A stretch of 64,000 nucleotides of DNA from Streptomyces sp. MJM8645 (GTDB taxonomy: Bacteria; Actinomycetota; Actinomycetes; Streptomycetales; Streptomycetaceae), in the NCBI RefSeq assembly GCF_001625365.1, contig NZ_LJJF01000001.1:124001-188000 (forward strand), written 5' to 3'. Positions 8,681-16,749 of the stretch are shown here, one piece after another (the stretch's first letter is position 1; every line of letters starts with the position of its first letter). A model generated the notes under the pieces. The model saw only the letters and a program-made list of their open reading frames with translations, did not search any database and was not told where the DNA came from. Both the position numbers and the translations under genes were made by a program.

Positions 8681-10219
8681 ATGGTCACCTCGCGCGCCCT
8701 GGCCCCGGCGCCGCCCGCACCCGCACGACGCGGCCAGCACCCGGGGACAGCCCTCACCGTCATCGCGGCCACCCAGCTCATGGTGGTCCTCGACGTCACG
8801 ATCGTGAACATCGCCCTGCCGCACATCCAGCAGGCGCTGAGGTTCAACACCACCGACCTGTCCTGGGTCGTCAACGCCTACACCCTCACCTTCGGCGGGC
8901 TCCTGCTGCTGGGCGGGCGGATGGGCGACATCCTCGGGCGCCGGCGCGTGTTCGTCGCCGGGGTCCTGATCTTCAGCCTCGCCTCACTGCTCGGCGGCGT
9001 CGCGCAGTCCTCCGGCTGGCTGCTGGCCGCGCGCGCACTCCAGGGCCTGGGCGCGGCGATCGCCTCGCCGACCGCGCTCGCCCTGATCGCGACCAACTTC
9101 CCGGAGGGCCCGGCCCGCAACCGCGCCTTCGGCGTGTACTCGGCCGTCGCGGGGGCGGGCGGCGCCGTCGGCCTGCTCGCCGGCGGGATACTGACCTCCT
9201 GGCTGTCCTGGCGGTGGGTGCTGTTCGTCAACGTGCCGATCGGCATCGCGATCGCGCTGCTGGCGCCGCTCTACATCAACGAGTCCGAACGGCACCCCGG
9301 ACGTTTCGACCTGACCGGCGCGTTCGCCGCCACGGCGGGCATGGTCTCGCTGGTCTTCGGCTTCATCCGGGCCTCCGACCACGGCTGGACCGACCCCGTG
9401 ACGCTCACCTCGTTCAGCCTCGCCGCGCTGCTGCTGGCGGCCTTCCTGTTCCACGAACGGCGGGCGCCGCAGCCGATCACCCCGCTGCACCTGTTCCGCG
9501 ACCGCAACCGCTCCGGCGCCTACGGGCTGCTGCTCTGCGTGGCCGCGACCATGTTCAGCATCTTCTTCTTCATGACCCTGTTCGTTCAGGACGTCCTCGG
9601 GTTCAGCCCGCTGCGGGCCGGCCTCGCCTTCCTGCCGATCAGCGCCGCGAGCGTCGTCGCCGCCCAGTTCGCCGCCCGCAACCAGCTGCGGTACGGGCGC
9701 AGGCCGTTCCTGGTGGTGGGCTCGCTGTTGGTGGCGGGCGGGGCGTTCTGGTCCACCCGGCTCGACGCCCACAGCGGCTACCTGACCGGGGTCCTCGGCC
9801 CGACCCTGCTGTTCGGCCTCGGGATGGGCTCGATCTTCGTCCCGGCCACGCTGACGGTGGTCTCCCGGGTCGCCCCGCACGAGACCGGCGCGGCCACCGG
9901 CATGCTCAACACCACCCAGCAGGTGGGCGGCTCGCTGGGGCTGTCGATCCTGGTCACGGTCTACGGCGCGGCCGGCCGCAGTGAGGCCGGCCGGCAGGTC
10001 GGCGCGTTCCTGCGGCAGGCCACCCCGGAGCAGGCGGCCCGGTTCCGGGCCACCGGAAAGCTGCCGGCGCCGTACTCCTCCGAGGTGCTGGCGCACGGCA
10101 TCTCCAGGGCGTTCGACATGGGCCTGGCCTTCGCCGTGCTCGCGGCGCTGATCGCCCTGTTCGTCATCAGGGCCGACCGGGAGGCGCCGCCCGTCAGCCC
10201 TTCGGGGGACGGCACTTGA
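8681..10219 (+). CDS. MFS drug exporter, DHA2 (14-TM, EmrB/QacA-like)
   Basis: A 512-aa membrane transporter with the DHA2 signature motifs: an LDVTIVNIALPHIQ helix 1, the GGRMGDILGRRR loop (motif A) and LQGLGAAIASP (motif C-like). It probably exports hydrophobic or antibiotic-like compounds using the proton gradient. The start is the ATG at 8681, after a GGGGGA stretch. The neighbouring methyltransferase is divergent and no local regulator gene is adjacent, so its substrate cannot be guessed from context. Confidence 0.9.
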   Translation: MVTSRALAPAPPAPARRGQHPGTALTVIAATQLMVVLDVTIVNIALPHIQQALRFNTTDLSWVVNAYTLTFGGLLLLGGRMGDILGRRRVFVAGVLIFSLASLLGGVAQSSGWLLAARALQGLGAAIASPTALALIATNFPEGPARNRAFGVYSAVAGAGGAVGLLAGGILTSWLSWRWVLFVNVPIGIAIALLAPLYINESERHPGRFDLTGAFAATAGMVSLVFGFIRASDHGWTDPVTLTSFSLAALLLAAFLFHERRAPQPITPLHLFRDRNRSGAYGLLLCVAATMFSIFFFMTLFVQDVLGFSPLRAGLAFLPISAASVVAAQFAARNQLRYGRRPFLVVGSLLVAGGAFWSTRLDAHSGYLTGVLGPTLLFGLGMGSIFVPATLTVVSRVAPHETGAATGMLNTTQQVGGSLGLSILVTVYGAAGRSEAGRQVGAFLRQATPEQAARFRATGKLPAPYSSEVLAHGISRAFDMGLAFAVLAALIALFVIRADREAPPVSPSGDGT

Positions 10220-10265
10220 CAGGGCGTCCGGACATCGCCGACAGTCCATCTTGCAATGGTTTTCA
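10216..10265 (+). promoter_or_regulatory. Candidate promoter and Zur-box-like element
   Basis: TTGACA (10216-10221) is followed at 18-nt spacing by GACAGT (10240-10245). Just downstream, TTGCAATGGTTTTCA (10251-10265) agrees with the Streptomyces Zur consensus TGAAAATGATTTTCA at 11 of 15 positions. Both are pattern matches only. They precede the small SCO5389-like gene. Confidence 0.35.
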
Positions 10266-10300
10266 TCTTCGATAACCAGACTCCGCGAAAGAGGACACCC

Positions 10301-10690
10301 ATGTCGCTCGACGTCTCCCCCGCCCTCCTCGCCCAGGCCGAGCACGGCCGGGTCAACCAGGCCGACTTCCTCGACACCGTGCGCGCCTCCCTCCCCTACG
10401 CCTACCAGGTCGTCGCCGGGCTCAGCACCGAACTCAGCGCCACCGAGGACGAGTTCACCACCGACAACACCACGCCCACCGACGAGGAGCGCGCCCAGCT
10501 GCTGCGCGCGCTCGCCAGCAACGCCATCCGCGGCAGCCTGGAGGACCACTTCGGCGTCAAGCTCGCCTTCGTCAACTGCCACCGCGTCGGCGCCTTCCGC
10601 CCCGGCACCGAGGACGGCGACGCCTACCGCGAGTTCACCTCGCTGCACAACCAGATCCGCAACCAGAGCCCGGAGCTGCGCAGCTGCTGA
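10301..10690 (+). CDS. Small conserved Streptomyces protein (SCO5389-like)
   Basis: A 129-aa soluble protein. The opening MSLDVSPALLAQAEHG, the central LRALASNAIRGSLEDHFGV and the ending NQSPELRSC fit, from memory, a conserved streptomycete family typified by SCO5389. The start is the ATG at 10301 with AGAGG 8 nt upstream; an in-frame ATG at 10256 would add 15 residues that look like leader DNA. No catalytic motif or membrane segment is visible. Function unknown. It is followed by a very strong terminator, so it is probably a single-gene unit. Confidence 0.8.
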   Translation: MSLDVSPALLAQAEHGRVNQADFLDTVRASLPYAYQVVAGLSTELSATEDEFTTDNTTPTDEERAQLLRALASNAIRGSLEDHFGVKLAFVNCHRVGAFRPGTEDGDAYREFTSLHNQIRNQSPELRSC

Positions 10691-10701
10691 CCCACCCGGA
10701 C

Positions 10702-10740
10702 GCGCGGCGGGCCCCCGTCGGGGGAGGGGGCCCGCCGCGC
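10702..10740. terminator. Strong intrinsic terminator hairpin
   Basis: GCGCGGCGGGCCCCC pairs perfectly with GGGGGCCCGCCGCGC (15-bp stem, 9-nt loop) 11 nt after the stop of the small gene. Confidence 0.8.
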
Positions 10741-10900
10741 CCCGTACCGGGTCGGTATTGAGGGGGGATTGCGCCGTGTTGCGCGCCGATGTCCGATCCC
10801 GCGCCGATCTTGTGGGGACGCGAGCCGCCTGCGTACGTTCGACGGGCACCACCCGCCCGGCCCTCCCGGGGCCGCCTCACACCACCCGGAGCCACCCACC

Positions 10901-11938
10901 ATGCCGCCGACCCCACGACCGCTGCGGAAACTCGGCTTCCTGACCATCGGACTGTTCGACGAGGCCGACCCGCGCCGGGGCCACGAGTCCACCCTCGACC
11001 TCATCACCCTCGGCGAGCAGCTCGGCTTCGACAGCGCCTGGCTGCGCCACCGCCACCTCCAGTACGGGATCTCCTCCCCCGTCGCCGTCCTCGCCGCCGC
11101 CTCCCAGCGCACCAGCCGCATCCACCTCGGCACCGCCGTCACCCCGCTCGGCTGGGAGAACCCGCTGCGCCTCGCCGAGGACCTCGCCACCGTCGACATC
11201 CTGTCCGGCGGCCGCCTCAACCCCGGCTTCAGCGTCGGCCCGCCCACCCACTACGACCGGGTCCGCGGCGCGCTCCACCCCGACACCGGCGAGCACGAGG
11301 ACTTCGGGACCGGTCGCGCCGAGCGCCTCCTCGGCCTCGTCCGCGGCGAGCCCGCCTCCGACTTCGCCGGCACCGAGGGCATCGAGGTGTACTCCCGCCG
11401 GGTCCAGCCGCACTCCCCCGGCCTCGCCTCCCGGCTCTGGTACGGCGCCGGCAGCCTGCGCTCCGCCCGCTGGGCCGGCGAGCACGGGCTCAACCTGCTC
11501 ACCAGCAGCATCGTCAAGGCCGGGGAGCCCGGGGAGTCCGAGGACTTCGCCGAGATCCAGCGCACCCAGATCCGCGCCTTCCGCGCCCAGCACCCCGACG
11601 GCGAGCGCGCCCGCGTCTCCCAGGGCCTCGTCGTCATCCCCACCGACGGCGCCAGCCCCGAACAGCGCGCCAAGTACCAGGCGTACGCCCTCGCCCGCAC
11701 CCCGCGCACCCTCGCCCCGCAGGGCCCGGCCCGGATGGTGTTCGCGCCCGACCTGGTCGGCCCGTCCGAGGAGATCGCCGAGCGGCTGCACGCCCACGCC
11801 GGCTACCAGGAGGTCGACGAGGTCGCCTTCGCCCTGCCCTTCACCTTCGACCACCAGGACTACGTGCAGATCCTCACCGACCTCGCCACCCGCCTCGGCC
11901 CCGCCCTCGGCTGGCAGCCCTCGGCCGAGCACGGCTGA
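10901..11938 (+). CDS. LLM-class flavin-dependent oxidoreductase
   Basis: A 345-aa luciferase-like (alpha/beta TIM-barrel) monooxygenase that would use FMNH2 or F420H2. Family features include the N-terminal KLGFLTIGLFDE strand, LGTAVTPLGWENPLRLAEDLATVD and LSGGRLNPGFSVG, the usual LLM pattern of strand 4 followed by S-x-G-R. The start ATG at 10901 has a weak CGGAG about 12 nt upstream. The substrate is unknown. A convergent Lrp-type regulator follows and a second LLM gene lies beyond it. Confidence 0.85.
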   Translation: MPPTPRPLRKLGFLTIGLFDEADPRRGHESTLDLITLGEQLGFDSAWLRHRHLQYGISSPVAVLAAASQRTSRIHLGTAVTPLGWENPLRLAEDLATVDILSGGRLNPGFSVGPPTHYDRVRGALHPDTGEHEDFGTGRAERLLGLVRGEPASDFAGTEGIEVYSRRVQPHSPGLASRLWYGAGSLRSARWAGEHGLNLLTSSIVKAGEPGESEDFAEIQRTQIRAFRAQHPDGERARVSQGLVVIPTDGASPEQRAKYQAYALARTPRTLAPQGPARMVFAPDLVGPSEEIAERLHAHAGYQEVDEVAFALPFTFDHQDYVQILTDLATRLGPALGWQPSAEHG

Positions 11939-11950
11939 CCCGGCGTCCGG

Positions 11951-11980
11951 CCGCGCCGAGGGGCACGGCGAGGGGCGCGG
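11951..11980. terminator. Weak hairpin between convergent genes
   Basis: CCGCGCC and GGCGCGG form a 7-bp stem with a 16-nt loop just before the Lrp gene's stop codon. It also overlaps a two-copy direct repeat of GAGGGGC-x-CGGC. Confidence 0.4.
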
Positions 11981-11984
11981 CGGC

Positions 11985-12431
11985 TCAGGGCCGGTCGGGG
12001 CCGCGGGTGGGCAGCGTCTGGCTGTAGACGACGCTCGTGGTCGTGCTGCCGAAGCCGGCCAGCTCGTCCACGAGCGTCTCCAGATGCTCCATGGAGGTCG
12101 CGGCGACCTTGAGGGTGTAGCAGTCGTCGCCGGTGGTGCGCAGGCACTCCAGGAGCTCCCGCCGCTCGGCGAGCAGCCGGCGCAGCGGCTCGTGCCGGTT
12201 GCCCGGGTACTTCAGCCGGACGACGGCGAGCACGGGGTAGCCGACCTTGGCCAGGTCGACCACGGCGTGGTAGCCGGTGATGACGCCCAGCGCCTCCAGG
12301 TTGCGCACCCGTTCCGTGGTGGCGGACGAGCTGAGGTTCACCCGCCGCCCCAGCTCGCTGAGAGACATCCGGGCCTCCCGTTGCAGCTGTCCGATGATCT
12401 GCCAGTCGACGTCGTCGAGATTCACGGCCAT
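11985..12431 (-). CDS. Lrp/AsnC-family transcriptional regulator
   Basis: A 148-aa regulator with an N-terminal winged helix (LSELGRRVNLSSSATTERVR, about residues 24-43) and a C-terminal RAM ligand-binding domain (VRLKYPGN to the GDDCYTLKVAATSME segment). Such proteins form octamers and respond to amino acids. The gene is divergent from the LLM/deaminase operon, and the 93-nt gap contains a palindrome repeated at 32-bp spacing, so it probably regulates itself and that operon. Confidence 0.92.
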   Translation of the reverse strand: MAVNLDDVDWQIIGQLQREARMSLSELGRRVNLSSSATTERVRNLEALGVITGYHAVVDLAKVGYPVLAVVRLKYPGNRHEPLRRLLAERRELLECLRTTGDDCYTLKVAATSMEHLETLVDELAGFGSTTTSVVYSQTLPTRGPDRP

Positions 12432-12465
12432 TGTGCGATTCTACCGGCAGAACCACGGCGGAGAG

Positions 12466-12513
12466 CGGTGATCACCGGGATGGTTCGGTTCCGTCCGCCA
12501 TGATCACCGGGAT
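12466..12513. promoter_or_regulatory. Paired palindromic sites in Lrp/LLM divergent promoter
   Basis: CGGTGATCACCG (12466-12477) is a perfect 12-bp palindrome. The 13-mer TGATCACCGGGAT occurs at 12469-12481 and again at 12501-12513. The 32-bp spacing is about three helical turns, which would suit cooperative binding by an oligomeric Lrp protein. Confidence 0.5.
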
Positions 12514-12524
12514 AGCCTCGGTCC

Positions 12525-13364
12525 ATGCAACTTGGCGTCAACATACCGAACTTCGGGCCCGGGACGGACCCCGGCGTGCTGCGCGAATGGGCGCGGACCT
12601 CGGAGGGGCTCGGCTTCGACCTCCTCATGCTGTCGGACCATGTGACCATCACCCCGGACGTGGCCGTGCGGTACCCGGAGCCGTTCTACGAGCCGTTCAC
12701 CACGCTGTCCTGGCTGGCCGGTCTCACCACGGACCTGCGGCTGGGCACGAGCGTGCTGATCCTGCCCTATCGGCACCCGCTGCTGACGGCCCGGCTGGCC
12801 GCCAACCTCAGCCGGCTCAGCGGCGGCCGGTTCGTCCTCGGGGTGGGCGTCGGCTGGGCGCGGCAGGAGTTCGACGCGCTCGGCGTGCCGTTCGCCGCGC
12901 GCGGCCGGCTGACCGACGAGTACCTGGGCGTGCTGCGGGACGCCTGGCGTCCGGAGACTCCGGGGGCGGGGATGGGGACGGGGGGCCACGCCGCCCCGAC
13001 GCCCGTCTGGGTCGGCGGCCACAGCGAGGCGGCGATCCGGCGCGCGGTCAGGTTCGGCGATGCCTGGCACCCGCTGCGGCTCCCCCTGCCCCTGATGCGC
13101 TCCATCCTGGCGGAGCACTCGCTGCCGGGGTTCTCCCCCCGCATCGCCCTGCGGATCACCGAGGCGCCGGTCGACGATCCCGAGCGGCCCGCCGGGGTAG
13201 GCACCGTCGAGCAGGTCCTCGACGACCTCGACCAGCTGCGGCTGCTCGGCGCGGACACCGTCGTCCTCGACCCCTACCACGGCGATCCGGAGGAGACCCG
13301 TCGGCCTCGCGCGGCCTGGCAGGCGCTCACCACCGTGGCCACCCACTGGAAGGACCGATCGTGA
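12525..13364 (+). CDS. LLM-class F420-dependent oxidoreductase
   Basis: A 279-aa luciferase-like oxidoreductase of the TIGR03619 type, seen from the opening MQLGVNIPNFGPGTDPG, the LMLSDHVTI segment, LRLGTSVLILPYRHP and GGRFVLGVGVGWARQEFDALG. This subgroup is usually F420-dependent in actinomycetes; the cofactor is inferred from family. It shares a GTGA overlap with the downstream deaminase, so the two are co-translated and may act in one degradative or salvage step. Substrate unknown. Confidence 0.85.
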   Translation: MQLGVNIPNFGPGTDPGVLREWARTSEGLGFDLLMLSDHVTITPDVAVRYPEPFYEPFTTLSWLAGLTTDLRLGTSVLILPYRHPLLTARLAANLSRLSGGRFVLGVGVGWARQEFDALGVPFAARGRLTDEYLGVLRDAWRPETPGAGMGTGGHAAPTPVWVGGHSEAAIRRAVRFGDAWHPLRLPLPLMRSILAEHSLPGFSPRIALRITEAPVDDPERPAGVGTVEQVLDDLDQLRLLGADTVVLDPYHGDPEETRRPRAAWQALTTVATHWKDRS

Positions 13365-13801
13365 TCACCCCGGCCGACGAAACCCTCCTGCGGCGCGCCG
13401 TCGCCCTCGCGGCCCGGGCGGTCGCCCTGGGCGACGCACCGTACGGCTCCCTGCTGGCCGGCCCGGACGGCGCGATCCTCGCCGAGGCGCACAACACGGT
13501 GCGGCGCGACGACGACATCACGGCCCACCCGGAGCTGAAGCTCGCCCGCTGGGCGGCCCGCGAACTCGACCCGGACCTGGCCGCCCGCACCACCCTCTAC
13601 ACCAGCTGCCAGCCCTGCGGCATGTGCGCCGGCGGCATCGTCCGCTCCGGCCTCGGCCGGGTGGTCTTCGCGCTCTCCACCGAGCAACTCGTCGAGCTCA
13701 ACCCGCAGTCGGGCGCCTGGCCGACGGTGGCCCAGGACGGCCCGGCCCTGTTCGACGAGGCGCGCGCACCCCTCGACGCCTACTACCGGCCAGGCCGCTG
13801 A
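13361..13801 (+). CDS. Nucleoside deaminase (cytidine/guanine deaminase family)
   Basis: A 146-aa zinc-dependent deaminase with the two diagnostic motifs: HPE (in ITAHPELKLARWA) for the zinc-bound water and CQPCGMC for the zinc cysteines. It starts with GTG overlapping the preceding stop, after AAGGACC. The length and single domain fit guanine/cytosine-type or tRNA-adenosine-like deaminases. The PxGxLL strand (GDAPYGSLLAGPDG) is the usual substrate-pocket opening. Which base is deaminated cannot be told from this sequence. Confidence 0.85.
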   Translation: MITPADETLLRRAVALAARAVALGDAPYGSLLAGPDGAILAEAHNTVRRDDDITAHPELKLARWAARELDPDLAARTTLYTSCQPCGMCAGGIVRSGLGRVVFALSTEQLVELNPQSGAWPTVAQDGPALFDEARAPLDAYYRPGR

Positions 13802-13834
13802 CGTCGACGCGCCGGGCGGGCACTGGTCAGATGA

Positions 13835-13850
13835 CTAAGCGCTTGCTTAG
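13835..13850. promoter_or_regulatory. TetR-type palindrome before the MDR oxidoreductase
   Basis: CTAAGC-GCTT-GCTTAG is a 6-4-6 inverted repeat of the TAAGC(N)nGCTTA kind bound by several actinobacterial TetR-family regulators of acyl or quinone metabolism. It lies 46 nt before the ATG at 13896. No TetR gene is present in the window. Confidence 0.5.
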
Positions 13851-13895
13851 ACTCGGGCCTCCAGTGCAGGCCCGCGCGCGCCCCCAGGAGACGTC

Positions 13896-14903
<1,008 letters not shown>

Positions 14904-14909
14904 TCCCGG

Positions 14910-14949
14910 CCCGGTGCGGCGGCGACGGGGTGTCCGCCGCCGCACCGGG
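14910..14949. terminator. Bidirectional terminator hairpin
   Basis: CCCGGTGCGGCGGCG pairs perfectly with CGCCGCCGCACCGGG (15-bp stem, 10-nt loop) between two convergent stop codons. Confidence 0.8.
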
Positions 14950-14954
14950 GGTGT

Positions 14955-16406
14955 TCAGAGCAGGCGCTTGATCTCGCCGCGCGCCCGGTAGAAGCCGCCC
15001 GAGGCGGACTCCCGCACCTCGGCGACCAGGTACCGCGCCCCCGCGACCCGGACGTCCTTCGGGAACTGCACCCGCCGGCCCGGGTCGAAGCCCGCCGACA
15101 CCACCCGCACCCGCAGCCGGGCGCCGTCCTGCACGCACTCGACCTCGATCCCGCCGCCGGGCAGGCCGCCGGTGCCGGTGACCACCGTCTCCAGGGCCGT
15201 GCCCGGCCGCACCGCCTCCCAGCCGGCGTTACGCACCTCGGCGGTGGCCGGCAGCGTCCCGCCCTCGGCCGCCCGGACGGCCTGCTCGCTCGCGTCCAGG
15301 CAGGCGAGCGAGCCGTCCGTGGTCACCAGGTAGAGCCGGCCGTCCCGGTACTGCATGCTGTACGCGGAGCCGCAGCCGGTGGCGAGCTTCCACAACCGGG
15401 TGCCGTCGGCGGCGAAGCAGTACACCGAGGAGTGGTTGTCCCCGGCGAAGACGTACTCGCCGTCCGGGGAGGCCGCGCAGGAGAACACGGCGGCGTCGCA
15501 GCGGTAGGCGGCGACCTCGGAGCCGTCGGACTTGCGCAGCCGGTGCACCCAGCCGCGCCCGGTGCCGGCGAACACCTCGTCGGCCTCCTGCCAGCCGAAC
15601 AGCACCTCGCCCTTGGTCGCGGTGTGCCACAGTTGGTCGCCGCCGCGCGCCGCATAGCGGGCGACGCCGCGCGAGTGGCCGTGGTAGACGCCGTCCGCGT
15701 CGCAGCGCACCATCCAGCCGGAGCGGCCCTCGGCCTTGCGGCGCCACTGGAACTCGTCCTCGTGGTCGACAGTGGTCAGCCCGCCGCGTTCGTCGGCGAC
15801 GCCGAGGACGCCGTCGTGGATGTCGAGCCAGAAGATGTCCACGTCCTCGGCTATCTCGTACGCCACCCGGGGGACCTTCCCACCCAGGTCGTACACCTTG
15901 CCGTCGTCGCAGCCTGCGTAGATCCACCAGTCGTCGGCGACGATGCACTTGACGCCGTCCGGCAGGCCGAACCGGGCAGTGACCTCGCCGTCGTGGGTGA
16001 GGGTGTAGACGTCGCCGCGCTCGTTGCCGACCCAGGCGTGCTCCTCGCCGACGAAGACGCCGAAGGCCGGCGAGCCGGAGCGGAACCGCCACAGCAGCGG
16101 CGCCTGGTTCGCCGTCGAACGGGTGCTGACGAGCTGCCGCCTGGTCACCGCCCGGCGCTGGCGCACGCCCTGGACGGCCGGCGCGTAGCCCTTGCGGACC
16201 TTCTCGCCGATCTTCTTGGCCGCCGACGCCGCGGCCTTCTCGGCGCTCGGGAAGCTGGTCGACTTGGCCTGCCCCTCCTCGCCGATCCGCCCGTACCGGA
16301 CCGTCACCGTACTGCCGGCGAGCCGCACCTCGTAGAACTTGTGCGCGCTCCCCTCCTCCTCGGACAGTTCGAGGTAGGTGACCTGCTCTTCCACGGCGAC
16401 GGACAC
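14955..16406 (-). CDS. WGR-domain protein with PQQ/WD-like beta-propeller
   Basis: A 483-aa protein. Residues about 5-75 form a WGR domain (YLELSEEEGSAHKFYEVRL, VRYGRIGEEGQ), a fold otherwise found in PARPs and bacterial MolR/YehI-like proteins. The rest contains repeated blades with W-x-x-x and FAGDNHSSVYCFAADG-type strands, consistent with a six- to eight-bladed propeller. It lacks a signal peptide. The start is the GTG at 16406, with AAGGGG 8 nt before it. It is probably a nucleic-acid- or protein-binding scaffold; no enzymatic residue is visible. Confidence 0.75.
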   Translation of the reverse strand: MSVAVEEQVTYLELSEEEGSAHKFYEVRLAGSTVTVRYGRIGEEGQAKSTSFPSAEKAAASAAKKIGEKVRKGYAPAVQGVRQRRAVTRRQLVSTRSTANQAPLLWRFRSGSPAFGVFVGEEHAWVGNERGDVYTLTHDGEVTARFGLPDGVKCIVADDWWIYAGCDDGKVYDLGGKVPRVAYEIAEDVDIFWLDIHDGVLGVADERGGLTTVDHEDEFQWRRKAEGRSGWMVRCDADGVYHGHSRGVARYAARGGDQLWHTATKGEVLFGWQEADEVFAGTGRGWVHRLRKSDGSEVAAYRCDAAVFSCAASPDGEYVFAGDNHSSVYCFAADGTRLWKLATGCGSAYSMQYRDGRLYLVTTDGSLACLDASEQAVRAAEGGTLPATAEVRNAGWEAVRPGTALETVVTGTGGLPGGGIEVECVQDGARLRVRVVSAGFDPGRRVQFPKDVRVAGARYLVAEVRESASGGFYRARGEIKRLL

Positions 16407-16749
16407 GACGAAGTCCCCTTTCGGGTTTTCGGGCAACAGAGACGGGAGGCGAGGCGGGGCCTGTTCGCGGCCCGCTCACCGACAACCCCCAACCTAAGGC
16501 GCGGCACTGACAGCGCGTCCCGGCGGGTCGGCCGGAACCTCGCTGGGCCGCACCGGGACCTGACCGGGCCGGCCGGAACCCCGCCTCCCACTTGTCGCCC
16601 CACGAACCATTCTTCCGCCGTACATCTGGTCGTCGCCCGCCGCGCACGGTAGGGATCGGGTGGCGTTGCTAGAACCGCAGCGCCCGAACTTTCTTGTCCG
16701 TGCTCAGACCGCCGGGCCACCAGCCCGAGCGGCCGTCAGGAGGAAGCTC
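16407..16749. other. Divergent intergenic region without genes
   Basis: 343 nt between the WGR gene (minus) and the nuclease gene (plus). It holds two copies of GGCCGGAACC (16530-16539 and 16571-16580, 41 nt apart) and no convincing ORF. The promoters of both genes must lie here, but I could not identify clear -35/-10 boxes. Confidence 0.5.
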
